Positions 33,402 to 42,626 of a stretch of DNA of 64,000 nucleotides are shown here, piece after piece. Numbering within the stretch: position 1 is the first letter of the stretch; each line of letters begins with the position of its first letter. Made by a program: the position numbers and the translations under genes. Under the pieces are notes generated by a model. It saw nothing but the letters and a program-made list of their open reading frames with translations, had not been told where the DNA came from and did not search any database. This DNA comes from Sva-07 sp964651825 (lineage in GTDB: Bacteria > Actinomycetota > Acidimicrobiia > Acidimicrobiales > Ilumatobacteraceae), in the NCBI GenBank assembly GCA_964651825.1, contig CAZYWK010000009.1, forward strand, positions 1 to 64,000. Direction: 5' to 3'.

Positions 33402-35329
33402 CACAGGATCCCCCGGATCACGACGAACCAGCCGAGCAGCAGCACGACGCCGAGCCCGATGATCGTGGCGTACTGCCGGACGTATCCCGTCTCGGCCTTG
33501 CGGACCTCGTTGGCGGTTTCACGAACGATGACCGACGTGCCGGTAGCGGCGCCGTCGATGACGGTGGCGTCGAATGCCGACGCGGCCTCGAACCCCTTGC
33601 GGCCCGGGTTGCCCATGAACCACGAGATCGCCGTGTCGAAGTACCAGCCCTGCGCGAACACGTTGGGTTCGACGGCCTTGAGCTTGCGCTTCTGGTAGAT
33701 GAGCCAGGCGAGCACGATGCCGACGAGCGCGCAGAGGATCGCCGCGATCAGCAGCAGCACGAGGTGGTCGTAGGCCCAGTCGTCGTGGATGTCGGCCTCG
33801 CCGAAGCCGACCACCGGGTGCAGCCAGTCCTCGAGCTTGTGCTCCCAACTGTCGGGGATGATCCCCAGATGCGGCAGCTGCATCACACCGCCGAACACCG
33901 CGAGCACCGCGAGGATCACGAGCGGCACGAGCATCACCGGCGGCGACTCGTGGGGCTTGAACTCGCCGTGGGCCCCGTGCTCTTCGGCATGGGTCTCCCA
34001 CTTCTGCTCGCCGAAGAACGTCATGATCACCTGGCGGGTCATGTACAACGCGGTGAGCAGCGCGGTGACGAACACGAGGGCGTACAGGGCCCAGCTCTCG
34101 GCACCGGCGAACAGCAGGATCTCGTCCTTCGACCAGAACCCGGCGAACGGCGGGACACCGGCGATGGCCAGCCACCCGATGATGAACGTGCCGCACGTGA
34201 CCGGCATGAACTTGGCGAGCTTGCCCATCTTGCGCATGTCCTGCTCGTCGTGCATGCCGTGGATCACCGAGCCGGAACCGAGGAACAGCAGCGCCTTGAA
34301 GAAGGCGTGGGTGATCATGTGGAACACGGCCGCCACGTAGGCGCCGGTGCCGATGGCGAGGAACATGAACCCGAGCTGCGACACCGTCGAGTAGGCGAGC
34401 ACCCGTTTGATGTCGGTCTGGGCCAGGGCGATCGTGGCCGCGAAGAACGCCGTCAGCACACCGATCCAGGCGATCATCGGCCCCACCCAGTCGGCGGCGA
34501 CGGTGATCACCGGGTTGACGCGGACCATCAGGTACACGCCGGCGGTGACCATGGTGGCGGCGTGGATGAGCGCCGACACCGGCGTCGGGCCGGCCATCGC
34601 GTCGGGCAGCCAGATGAACAGCGGGATCTGCGCCGACTTGCCGACGGCGCCGACGAACAGCATGGCGGCGATGGCGGTGGCCGTGGTCTGTGCCAGCAGC
34701 CCCGACTGGGCGTTGTTGTTCAGCACGCTGTAGCTCAGCGAGCCGACGGCAGCGAACGAGAAGAACATCGCCACCATGAAGCCCCAGTCGCCGACGCGGT
34801 TGGTGACGAAGGCCTTCTTGCCGGCGGTGGCCGCCGATTCACGGGTGTGCCAGAAGGCGATGAGGAAGTACGAACAGGTGCCGACACCCTCCCAGCCGAG
34901 GAACGTGACGAGCATGTTCTCACCGAGCACCAGCACCAACATGGCGGCGACGAACAAGTTGAGGTAGAGGAAGAACTTCGAGAACTTCGCATCCCCGTGC
35001 ATGTAGCCCACCGAGTACAGGTGGATCAGGGCGCCGATGCCGGTGACGAACAGGCACATGATGATCGACAGCGGGTCGGCGAGGAACGCGAGGTCGACGC
35101 GGAGCCCGCCGGCGGGCACCCACGAGAACACCGATTCGACGTGGACGCGCTCGTCGGGGCTCATGCCGTGCAGATCGATGAACGCCCCGACCGACACGAC
35201 GAAGGATGCGGCGACCATCAGCGTGGCGAACCAGCCGACGAGCGGTTCACCGAGACGGCGGCCGAACAGGAGGATGACGAGGAAGCCGGCCAGCGGGAGC
35301 GCAGGGATCAGCCAGAGGACGTCGAGCAC
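33401..35329 (-). CDS. nuoL: NADH-quinone oxidoreductase subunit L
   Basis: 642-residue largest antiporter-like subunit; it also supplies the long lateral helix of the membrane arm. Recognisable are VHLYSVGYMHGDAKFSKFF-type motif (read here as IHLYSVGYMHGDAKFSKFF), WEGVGTCSYFLIAFWHTRES, VGKSAQIPLFIWLPDAMAGP, TPVSALIHAATMVTAGVYL and TDIKRVLAYSTVSQLGFMFL. The start is GTG 35329, 7 nt after the nuoK stop. A His-rich loop (KWETHAEEHGAHGEFKPHES) lies in a loop between late helices. Confidence 0.96.
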   Translation of the reverse strand: MLDVLWLIPALPLAGFLVILLFGRRLGEPLVGWFATLMVAASFVVSVGAFIDLHGMSPDERVHVESVFSWVPAGGLRVDLAFLADPLSIIMCLFVTGIGALIHLYSVGYMHGDAKFSKFFLYLNLFVAAMLVLVLGENMLVTFLGWEGVGTCSYFLIAFWHTRESAATAGKKAFVTNRVGDWGFMVAMFFSFAAVGSLSYSVLNNNAQSGLLAQTTATAIAAMLFVGAVGKSAQIPLFIWLPDAMAGPTPVSALIHAATMVTAGVYLMVRVNPVITVAADWVGPMIAWIGVLTAFFAATIALAQTDIKRVLAYSTVSQLGFMFLAIGTGAYVAAVFHMITHAFFKALLFLGSGSVIHGMHDEQDMRKMGKLAKFMPVTCGTFIIGWLAIAGVPPFAGFWSKDEILLFAGAESWALYALVFVTALLTALYMTRQVIMTFFGEQKWETHAEEHGAHGEFKPHESPPVMLVPLVILAVLAVFGGVMQLPHLGIIPDSWEHKLEDWLHPVVGFGEADIHDDWAYDHLVLLLIAAILCALVGIVLAWLIYQKRKLKAVEPNVFAQGWYFDTAISWFMGNPGRKGFEAASAFDATVIDGAATGTSVIVRETANEVRKAETGYVRQYATIIGLGVVLLLGWFVVIRGIL

Positions 35330-35336
35330 GGTGCGG

Positions 35337-35648
35337 TCAGCCCTTCAACTCGGCGAGGTCGTCGGCGGTGGCGCCGGGACGGGCACGCAGGATCGACACG
35401 AGGATGCCGAGGCCCACGACGACCTCGGCGGCGGCGACGACCATCACGAAGAACACGGCGGTCTGGCCGTCGATGTCACCCAGCTGCACCGACAGGGCGA
35501 CGAAGCTCAGGTTCGCGGCGTTGAGCATGAGCTCGATGCACATGAACATCACCAACGGGTTGCGGCGCACCAGCAGGCCGACCGCGCCGATCGAGAAGAG
35601 CAACGCCGACAGCAGCAGGTACCACGTGGGTTCGATGGCGGCGATCAC
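35337..35648 (-). CDS. nuoK: NADH-quinone oxidoreductase subunit K
   Basis: 103 residues, three membrane helices, the usual size. The two conserved membrane glutamates are in FMCIELMLNAANLSFVAL and FFVMVVAAAEVVVGLGILV. It starts with GTG in a GTGA overlap with the nuoJ stop. Confidence 0.96.
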   Translation of the reverse strand: MIAAIEPTWYLLLSALLFSIGAVGLLVRRNPLVMFMCIELMLNAANLSFVALSVQLGDIDGQTAVFFVMVVAAAEVVVGLGILVSILRARPGATADDLAELKG

Positions 35649-36241
35649 GACGCGGACTCACCTTCACCGATGTCGCCCGATCCCATCGCGTCGGACCGGG
35701 GCCAGCGGCGGGTGACGAGCACGGTGCCGGTGACGGCGACGATGAGGAGCACCGAGGCCAGTTCGAGGGCGAACACGTAGTCGCCGTACAAGCTGCTGGC
35801 GAGCTGGCGGATGTTGGCGTCGTGGCCGGCGTTCTCCCCCGCCACGGCCAGCCCGGTACCCGGGTTGATCGTCAGCGCGTCGCGGGCGCGCACGATGGCG
35901 GCGCCCAGCAGGCCGATGAGGCCGACGCCCATCACGAGCGCGAGCGGCCGCTGGAGGGGGATCGGTTCGATCTGGAGGTCCATCGACCGGTCGATGCCGA
36001 GCAGCATGATGACGAACAGGAACAGCACGACGATGGCGCCGGCGTACACGATGATCTGGACCGCGGCGACGAAGTGCGCCCCGAGCGCCACGAACTGCAC
36101 GGCCACGCCGAACAGCGTGAGCACGAGACCCAGCGCGGCGTGCACGGGGTTGCGCATGGCGATGACGCCGACTGCGCCGCCGAGGATCATCACCGCCGCG
36201 GAGAAGAACACCACGTATTCGAGGAACGTGGCGTCACTCAT
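35645..36241 (-). CDS. nuoJ: NADH-quinone oxidoreductase subunit J
   Basis: 198 residues, five membrane helices (VVFFSAAVMILGGAVGVIAM, AALGLVLTLFGVAVQFVAL, AAVQIIVYAGAIVVLFLFVI, then two later helices). The YAGAIVVLFLFVIMLL helix with its pi-bulge region is the NuoJ hallmark. Loop 4-5 is longer than in E. coli. Overlaps nuoI and nuoK by 4 nt each. Confidence 0.95.
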   Translation of the reverse strand: MSDATFLEYVVFFSAAVMILGGAVGVIAMRNPVHAALGLVLTLFGVAVQFVALGAHFVAAVQIIVYAGAIVVLFLFVIMLLGIDRSMDLQIEPIPLQRPLALVMGVGLIGLLGAAIVRARDALTINPGTGLAVAGENAGHDANIRQLASSLYGDYVFALELASVLLIVAVTGTVLVTRRWPRSDAMGSGDIGEGESAS

Positions 36242-36936
36242 CGGCGCACCACCTTGACGCCCTTTGCGTCGGGATCGCCCTCGGCGTCGCGGACGGCCTG
36301 CTCGGGCTCGGGGGCGCGCACGCCGTAGCCGAGCTCACCGCTCCAGCCGACCTGGCCCTCGAACGTGGCGTCGCCCGACGATGACGTGGCGCGCATCCAG
36401 CCGCTGGTGAGGACGTCGTCGCCCTCGCGCCAGTCTTCCCACGGCAGCTGCTTGGGCTTGCCGTCGTCGTCGACGACCAGTTCGCTCTTCGTGTAGATCG
36501 CGTCCTGGCGGTTGGTGAAGGAGAACTCGAACAGCTTCGACTCGGTGATCGCCTCGGTCGGGCACGCCTCGACACACATGTCGCAGTGGATGCAGCGCAG
36601 GTAGTTGATCTCGTAGACGAACCCGAAGCGCTCGCCCGGAGATGTGGGGTGCTCCGGATCGTTGTCGGCGCCGCGCACGTAGATGCACTTCGCCGGGCAG
36701 ACACCGGCGCAGAGCTCGCACCCGATGCACTTCTCCATGCCGTCCTCGTAGCGGTTGAGGACGTGGCGGCCGTGCAGCCGCTCGGGTCGCTCCATCTTCT
36801 CGTCGTGCTGGACGTCGCGCGCCTGGGAGTCCTTCTTCTTCGCCCGCCGACCACCGGAGTACTCCATCGTGACCCGGTCACCGCCGAACAGGCGGTGCTG
36901 GCGCATCGTGACCCAGAAACCCTCGAAGTAGCCCAT
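36238..36936 (-). CDS. nuoI: NADH-quinone oxidoreductase subunit I
   Basis: 232-residue peripheral-arm subunit with clusters N6a and N6b, bound by CIGCELCAGVCPAKC and CIHCDMCVEACPTEA; between them is YVRGADNDPEHPTSPGERFG. It relays electrons from NuoG towards NuoB. An N-terminal amphipathic helix (GYFEGFWVTMRQHRLFGGD) anchors it to the membrane. The C-terminal 70 residues beyond the ferredoxin core are longer than in E. coli, as in other actinobacteria. Confidence 0.95.
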   Translation of the reverse strand: MGYFEGFWVTMRQHRLFGGDRVTMEYSGGRRAKKKDSQARDVQHDEKMERPERLHGRHVLNRYEDGMEKCIGCELCAGVCPAKCIYVRGADNDPEHPTSPGERFGFVYEINYLRCIHCDMCVEACPTEAITESKLFEFSFTNRQDAIYTKSELVVDDDGKPKQLPWEDWREGDDVLTSGWMRATSSSGDATFEGQVGWSGELGYGVRAPEPEQAVRDAEGDPDAKGVKVVRR

Positions 36937-38162
36937 CAGTTCGCCGCTCCTGCTCGATTCGACCGGCTGACCCGCAACGCGGCACCGAACAGCGCGACGC
37001 ACACCGCCGCCACGGCGAGGCTGATCAGCACCACGCGGATGCTGTCGGCGGGGTCGCCGTCGGGGGAGAACTGGCGGAGCGCGGCGAGCAGCAGGAACCA
37101 GCCGAGCGCGATCGGGATGAGCACCTTCCAGCCGAAGTCCATCAGCTGGTCGTACCGGAACCGCGGCAGGGTCGCCCGGAACCACACGTACATGTAGAGG
37201 AACATGAACAGCTTGAGCACGAGCCAGGCGGTGCCGCTGAGCGGGCCGAGGAATCCGAGGATGTTGGTGCCGGCGATCTCCAACGGCTGCGGGCCGCCGA
37301 GGAACAGCGTGACGATCACGAGCGACATCGTGATCACGTTCATGAACTCGGCGAGGTAGAAGAGGGCGAACGTGAACGCCGAGTACTCGGTGTTGAAGCC
37401 GCCGACCAGCTCCTGTTCGGCCTCGACGAGGTCGAACGGCGGCCGGTTCAGTTCGGCCGTGGCAGCGATCAGGAAGATCACGAACGGCACGATGCCGGTG
37501 GAGATCAGGTTCCAGTCGCCGAGGTCGTTCTGCATGAACACGATCCCCGACGTGGACAGCGTGCCCGACGACAACAAGACCGCGGCCACGCTCAGCCCGA
37601 GCGCCGCTTCGTAGGAGATCATCTGGGCCGACGCCCGCACGGCACCGAGCAGCGGGTACTTCGAGCCGCTCGACCAGCCGGCGAGCATGATGCCGTACAC
37701 GGCGATCGACGACAGCGCCAGCACGATGAGGATGCCCATCGGCGGGTCGGCGAGCTGGACCCGGGTGAGGTGACCGAACCACTCGACGGTGCCGTCCTTG
37801 CCGTCGCTGAAGTCGCCACCGAGCGGGATGACCGACCAGACGAGGAACGCCGGGACGAACGCCAGGAACGGGGCGATGCGGAACACGATGCGGTCGGCTC
37901 GGGCCGGCAGCAGGTCTTCCTTGAAGATCAGCTTCATGCCGTCGGCGAGCGTCTGGAGGAGACCGAACGGGCCGGCCTTGTTCGGCCCGATCCGGTTCTG
38001 CATGCCGGAGACGACCTTGCGCTCGTACCAGACCATGAACATCGTGCCGATGAGGCCGATGACGAACACGACGAGCACCTTGAACGCCACGAGCAGGATC
38101 GGCGTCCACAGCAGCCCGCCGTTCAAGAGGGGATCCATGGCGAGGAGCGACTGGGCCGGCAT
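36936..38162 (-). CDS. nuoH: NADH-quinone oxidoreductase subunit H
   Basis: 408-residue membrane subunit joining the two arms and forming much of the quinone cavity. Motifs: VWYERKVVSGMQNRIGPNKA, GPFGLLQTLADGMKLIFKED, the acidic-loop ELNRPPFDLVEAEQELVGGF and FMFLYMYVWFRATLPRFRYDQ. ATG 38162 overlaps the nuoG stop by 4 nt; longer in-frame starts would lie inside nuoG. Confidence 0.95.
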   Translation of the reverse strand: MPAQSLLAMDPLLNGGLLWTPILLVAFKVLVVFVIGLIGTMFMVWYERKVVSGMQNRIGPNKAGPFGLLQTLADGMKLIFKEDLLPARADRIVFRIAPFLAFVPAFLVWSVIPLGGDFSDGKDGTVEWFGHLTRVQLADPPMGILIVLALSSIAVYGIMLAGWSSGSKYPLLGAVRASAQMISYEAALGLSVAAVLLSSGTLSTSGIVFMQNDLGDWNLISTGIVPFVIFLIAATAELNRPPFDLVEAEQELVGGFNTEYSAFTFALFYLAEFMNVITMSLVIVTLFLGGPQPLEIAGTNILGFLGPLSGTAWLVLKLFMFLYMYVWFRATLPRFRYDQLMDFGWKVLIPIALGWFLLLAALRQFSPDGDPADSIRVVLISLAVAAVCVALFGAALRVSRSNRAGAAN

Positions 38163-40603
38163 CAGACGCGCTCGATCCGGACGTCGGTGACGGGCGCGGT
38201 CACGTCGATGATCTCCTCGATCGTGCCACCCGGTTGGTTGAACGGCGACCACACGATGCCGCGCGGGATCGAGTCGTCGGCGACGATCGGCAGGACGGTC
38301 GACGCCTTGGCGCTCACCAGCTTCACGTCGGAGCCGGCCTCGATGCCGAGGGCATCCAGATCGAGCGGGTTGACCCGTGCCGACGCGCCGGGCGCGAGCT
38401 TGGCGAGCGAGCGCGACATCTCGGTGCCGACGGCCCGGTCGTAGAGCTTGCGACTCACCACGAGTCGATAGTCATAGCTGTTGCGGGCCGTCGCGGCGAA
38501 AGACACCGGGCTGAGCGTGCCCGGCGTGGCGGCGAGCACGATGCCGTCGGTGGCGGTGGCGAGCGCCTCGCTCGTGACCGCGGCGAAGGCGGGCACGGTG
38601 GCCGCGAGCACGTCGGTGAGCTGGTCGACCGTCGAGACCGATCGGAGCACGTGCTCGGCCGGCAGGGAGCGGTCGCCGAGCCGCAAGCCGAGCTCGATGG
38701 CGATCATCCAGTCGGGACGGCTCGTGTCGTGTGCGGTCACCTGCTGGGCGAGCGTGGTGACCCGCCCCTCGAGGTTGGTCGTGGTGCCCGCCTTCTCGCC
38801 GAACGCGGCGCCGGCGAGGACGACGTCGGCGAGCTGCGACGACTCGGACGGGAACGTGTCGATCGAGATGACCCGCCGCGCACCGGCGAGCGCCCGCCGG
38901 GCCAGGTCGGCGTCGGGGCAGTCGTTGATCGGGTCGGCGCCGAGCAGCACGAGCAGGTCGATCTTGCCGTCGGCTGCTGCCTGCAGCGTGGCGAGCCCGT
39001 CGTGGTCGCGGTCGGCGGGCGCGAGGCCGGCGGTGAGTGCGCCGACGACGTTGCCGCGACGGAGCGCGGGCAGCACGGTGGCGCCCGGAACGCCGTCGAG
39101 CAGCGCCTGCAGCGCGGCCACGGTGGCGTCGGCCGGCTCGGCGAGGTTCGGGCGCCCGGCGACGATCACGACGTCACCCGAAGCGAGCTGCTCGGCGATC
39201 TCGCCGTCGGCCAGCGCGCTGGCGACCGCCGCCTGCTGACCGCCCGGTTCGTAGCGCAGCGACTTCCACGCGTACCGGGTGAGGCCGGTGTCGGTGGCGG
39301 AGAACTCGACGATGCGGCGCTTGCCGTTCTCGGCGGCGTCGCGCAGGCGGAGGAACAGCACGGGCAGTTCCTCTTTCAGGTCCGGGCCGAGCAGCACGAT
39401 CGTGCTCGCCGAAGCGGCCTCGGCGATGGTGGCCCGGGGCAGCCCGAGCACCTCGGCAGGCAGGCCGTCGCCGAACTGGGCGTCGCGGTATTCGACGCCG
39501 AGCGTGTCGGCGAGCTTGGCCCAGGCGAAGGCGTCCTCGTTGGAGCCGCGGGCGCCGCCGAGGAGGGCGATGCCCGACGGTCCGCCGGAGTCGAGCGCCT
39601 CGCGCACGAGACGGCCGGCGGCATCGAGGGCAGAGTTCCACGACGTCGTGGCGAGGCCGGACTCGCCGCGCACGAGCGGCCGACCGAGCCGGTGCTCGCT
39701 GCCGATGGCCTCGAAGTCGAATCGGCCGCGGTCGCACATCCATCCCCAGTTGACCGGATCGCTGTCGACACCCTGGAGGCGCAGCAGTTCGTCGCGGCTC
39801 GACTGGATGACGGACCGGCACCCGACCGCGCACGTGGTGCAGGTGGTCTCCTGCTCCGACAGGTCCCACGGCCGGGCCTTGAACCGGTACGGCTTGGCGG
39901 TCAGCGCGCCGACCGGGCAGATCTGCACGGTGTTGCCCGAGAAGTACGAGGCGAACGGCTCGTCGGGGAACGTCATCACCTGCGTGCTGTTGCCACGGCT
40001 GATGAAGTGGATCAGCTTGTCGCCGGCGACCTCGTCGGCGAATCGGGTGCAGCGGTCGCACAGGATGCAGCGTTCGCGGTCGAGGAACACGAGATCGCTG
40101 ATCGGGATCGGCTTTTCGTAGTGGCGCTTCTCCTCGACGAACCTGCTCTCGCCCGGGCCGTGGCTGAACGCTTGGTCCTGGAGCGGGCACTCGCCGCCCT
40201 TGTCGCACACCGGGCAGTCGAGCGGGTGGTTGATGAGCAGCAGTTCGAGCATGCCCTCCTGGGCCCGCTTCACCTGTGGGGTGTCGGTGACGACGACCTG
40301 GCCGTCGGCCACCGGGGTCATGCACGACACGACCATCATCGGTCCGCGCGGCCCTTCCACTTCGACCATGCACTGGCGGCACATGCCGACCGGCGCCATG
40401 CGCGGGTGGTAGCAGAAGTGCGGGATGTACTCGTCGTCGCGCAACGCGGCGGCGATCACCATCTCGCCCTTCGTGGCCGCCACCTCGCGCCCGTTCAGCG
40501 TGATGAGAACACGGTTCGGGTCGGGTTCGGGAGTGGGCTCGAACTCCTCGACCGCGTCGTCCACGGGCTCCGCGGAGTCGTTGGTGTCTGCGTTGTCGGT
40601 CAT
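38162..40603 (-). CDS. nuoG: NADH-quinone oxidoreductase subunit G
   Basis: 813-residue Fe-S subunit of the NADH-oxidising module. The [2Fe-2S] site is CYHPRMAPVGMCRQC with the fourth Cys in VVSCMTP; then come the His-Cys cluster N5 region (CDKGGECPLQDQAFSHG), the 4Fe-4S motif CILCDRCTRFADEV and a further CTTCAVGCRSVI with a late Cys, matching cluster N7. A large molybdopterin-reductase-like domain fills 270-813 and is not catalytic. An acidic, Thr/Glu-rich N-terminal extension of about 35 residues precedes it. Start ATG 40603 shares bases with the nuoF stop; a GTG one codon earlier is possible. Confidence 0.95.
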   Translation of the reverse strand: MTDNADTNDSAEPVDDAVEEFEPTPEPDPNRVLITLNGREVAATKGEMVIAAALRDDEYIPHFCYHPRMAPVGMCRQCMVEVEGPRGPMMVVSCMTPVADGQVVVTDTPQVKRAQEGMLELLLINHPLDCPVCDKGGECPLQDQAFSHGPGESRFVEEKRHYEKPIPISDLVFLDRERCILCDRCTRFADEVAGDKLIHFISRGNSTQVMTFPDEPFASYFSGNTVQICPVGALTAKPYRFKARPWDLSEQETTCTTCAVGCRSVIQSSRDELLRLQGVDSDPVNWGWMCDRGRFDFEAIGSEHRLGRPLVRGESGLATTSWNSALDAAGRLVREALDSGGPSGIALLGGARGSNEDAFAWAKLADTLGVEYRDAQFGDGLPAEVLGLPRATIAEAASASTIVLLGPDLKEELPVLFLRLRDAAENGKRRIVEFSATDTGLTRYAWKSLRYEPGGQQAAVASALADGEIAEQLASGDVVIVAGRPNLAEPADATVAALQALLDGVPGATVLPALRRGNVVGALTAGLAPADRDHDGLATLQAAADGKIDLLVLLGADPINDCPDADLARRALAGARRVISIDTFPSESSQLADVVLAGAAFGEKAGTTTNLEGRVTTLAQQVTAHDTSRPDWMIAIELGLRLGDRSLPAEHVLRSVSTVDQLTDVLAATVPAFAAVTSEALATATDGIVLAATPGTLSPVSFAATARNSYDYRLVVSRKLYDRAVGTEMSRSLAKLAPGASARVNPLDLDALGIEAGSDVKLVSAKASTVLPIVADDSIPRGIVWSPFNQPGGTIEEIIDVTAPVTDVRIERV

Positions 40604-42018
40604 CACTCGGCTCCGACCGGAATGAGCTTGCGTTCCACGCGCGGACTGATGAGTGCCTGGAAATCCTCGGGGAACAGGGTGAGCGCGGAGTGGATCGGGA
40701 CGTAGGCCGACGGGCCGACGAAGCAGATCGTGGTCATCTTGTACGGGAACGGAACCGCCGCCAGCCCGAGGCGTTCGCTCGAGGCGTGGGGCATGTCACC
40801 CGGGCAGATCGTCTGGCCGACCTCGAGGATCGTGTCGAGGTCCTCCTGGGTGCCGTTGCCGGCGACGACGCGTTCGACGAGGCGGTACAGCCACGTACCG
40901 CCCTCGCGGCACGGCACGCACTTGCCGCACGACTCGTGGGCGTAGAACTTCACCAGCGTCAGCGCGGCAGCGGGGATGTCGGTGGTCGAGTCCATCACCA
41001 TCACCGCACCCGAGCCGAGCATCGACCCGGCGGCGCCTGCCTGCGGGCCTTCGAACGGGATGTCGAGCTGGTCGCCGGTGAACCACGGCGCCGAGCCGCC
41101 ACCGGGCACGAACGCCTTGAGTGCGCCGCCGTCGCGGATGCCCTGGGCGAACTCGTCGCCGTAGATCAGATCGCGGAAGGTCGTGGAGCCGTTGACGATC
41201 TCGTACACACCCGGGCGCACGACGTGGCCGGACACGGCGATCATGCGGGTGCCGGGCGACGACTCGGTGCCGATCGAGGTGTAGGCGACCGATCCCTCAC
41301 GGGCGATGAACGCCAGGTTGGAGAGCGTCTCGACGTTGTTGACGATCGTCGGTTGGCCGTACAGCCCGACGGCGGCCGGGAAGTACGGGGGCTTGAGGCG
41401 CGGCATGCCACGCTCGCCCTCGAGCGATTCGATGAGTGCGGTCTCCTCGCCCACGACGTAGGCGCCCGCACCCCAGTGCAGCACGATGTCGACGGAGAAG
41501 TCGGTGCCGAGGATGTTCTTGCCGATGTACCCGGCGGCGTAGGCGTCGTTGAGTGCCGTGGCCACCCGCTCGTGGGCGAGCGGCATCTCGCCGCGGATGT
41601 AGAGGAAGCACTGCGACAACCCCGCCGCGTAGCAGGCGATCAGGCAGCCCTCGATGAGCTGGTGCGGGTCGCACTCCATGAGGAGGCGGTCCTTGTAGGT
41701 GCCTGGCTCGGACTCGTCGCCGTTCACCACGAGGTAGCGCGGCCACACGCCGGCGGGCGTGAACCCCCACTTCGTGCCGGCGGGGAAGCCGGCGCCGCCA
41801 CGGCCGAGCAGCGTCGACTTCTTCACCTCGTCGGCCACCTCCGCGGGCGACTTGGCGAGCGCGGCACGCAGGCCCTCGTAGCCGTTGGTGGCGTGGTAGC
41901 GCTCGAGGGTGTGCGCGTCGTCGTACTCGAACCGCGACGTGACGACTGCGGGCCGGGCGGCCTCCGCCGACGACGGGTAGAAGCCCGGCGCCCAGGGATA
42001 GGGGGACAACACGGTCAT
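40603..42018 (-). CDS. nuoF: NADH-quinone oxidoreductase subunit F
   Basis: 471-residue NADH- and FMN-binding subunit with cluster N3. The glycine-rich FMN/NADH loops are LLGRGGAGFPAGTKWGF and GAGAYVVGEETALIESLEG; the cluster ligands are in SCGKCVPCREGG plus a later Cys (GQTICPGDMP). It takes electrons from NADH and passes them to NuoE and NuoG. Its presence with NuoE and NuoG shows that this complex uses NADH rather than being a ferredoxin-fed 11-subunit form. Confidence 0.96.
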   Translation of the reverse strand: MTVLSPYPWAPGFYPSSAEAARPAVVTSRFEYDDAHTLERYHATNGYEGLRAALAKSPAEVADEVKKSTLLGRGGAGFPAGTKWGFTPAGVWPRYLVVNGDESEPGTYKDRLLMECDPHQLIEGCLIACYAAGLSQCFLYIRGEMPLAHERVATALNDAYAAGYIGKNILGTDFSVDIVLHWGAGAYVVGEETALIESLEGERGMPRLKPPYFPAAVGLYGQPTIVNNVETLSNLAFIAREGSVAYTSIGTESSPGTRMIAVSGHVVRPGVYEIVNGSTTFRDLIYGDEFAQGIRDGGALKAFVPGGGSAPWFTGDQLDIPFEGPQAGAAGSMLGSGAVMVMDSTTDIPAAALTLVKFYAHESCGKCVPCREGGTWLYRLVERVVAGNGTQEDLDTILEVGQTICPGDMPHASSERLGLAAVPFPYKMTTICFVGPSAYVPIHSALTLFPEDFQALISPRVERKLIPVGAE

Positions 42019-42626
42019 GCGGGGCTCACTTCGATCCAGGCCGGCGCTTCGGTCACGTCATCGGGATGCCTCGCGCCGACCACGCGATCAGCGGGGATCA
42101 GCTGGCGGTTCCGGCCGAGCGTGCCGTGGGGCGGGATCTCGCCGTCGAGGGTGCCGGCGCGCAGGTCGTCGACGAGTTGGTCGAAGTCGGCAGGGGTCAC
42201 CCGGAACCGGTGGCGGTAGTTGACCTGCAGCGTCGGTGCCTCGGTGCACGCGGCCTGGCACTCGGCGTGCTGGAGGGTGATCAGGCCGTCGTCGGTGGTC
42301 GAGCCGGCCTTGATGCCGAGACGGTGCTCGGCGTGGTGCATCAGCGCGTCGGCGCCGAGCAGCGCGCACGACATCGTGCCGCAGATGTTGATCAGGTACT
42401 TGCCGGTCGGTTCGAAGCGGAACATCTCGTAGAACGAGGCGGTGCCGTACACCTCCGCCGGGGTCACCTCGATCAGTTCGGCGACGTGGCGCATCGCCTC
42501 GTTGGTGACGTAGCCGTTCTGCTCCTGGCTCAGGTGCACGAGCGGGATCAGCGCCGACTTCTTCTTCGGATAGCGCGCGATGATCTCGCGCGCCAGCACC
42601 ACGTTGTGATCGGACAGCCGGCTCAT
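42015..42626 (-). CDS. nuoE: NADH-quinone oxidoreductase subunit E
   Basis: 203-residue thioredoxin-fold subunit carrying [2Fe-2S] cluster N1a. Four cysteines are at the expected spots: ICGTMSCALLGAD and AECQAACTEAPTLQVN. The N-terminal helical part (KKSALIPLVHLSQEQNGYVT) is typical. Its ATG at 42626 overlaps the nuoD stop by 4 nt. Confidence 0.95.
   Translation of the reverse strand: MSRLSDHNVVLAREIIARYPKKKSALIPLVHLSQEQNGYVTNEAMRHVAELIEVTPAEVYGTASFYEMFRFEPTGKYLINICGTMSCALLGADALMHHAEHRLGIKAGSTTDDGLITLQHAECQAACTEAPTLQVNYRHRFRVTPADFDQLVDDLRAGTLDGEIPPHGTLGRNRQLIPADRVVGARHPDDVTEAPAWIEVSPA

Noticed and set aside
31827..35524. Very long plus-strand open frames opposite nuoM, nuoL and nuoK
   Set aside because: Their products are His/Asp/Glu/Arg-rich with no domain, and they mirror clearly real complex I genes on the other strand.
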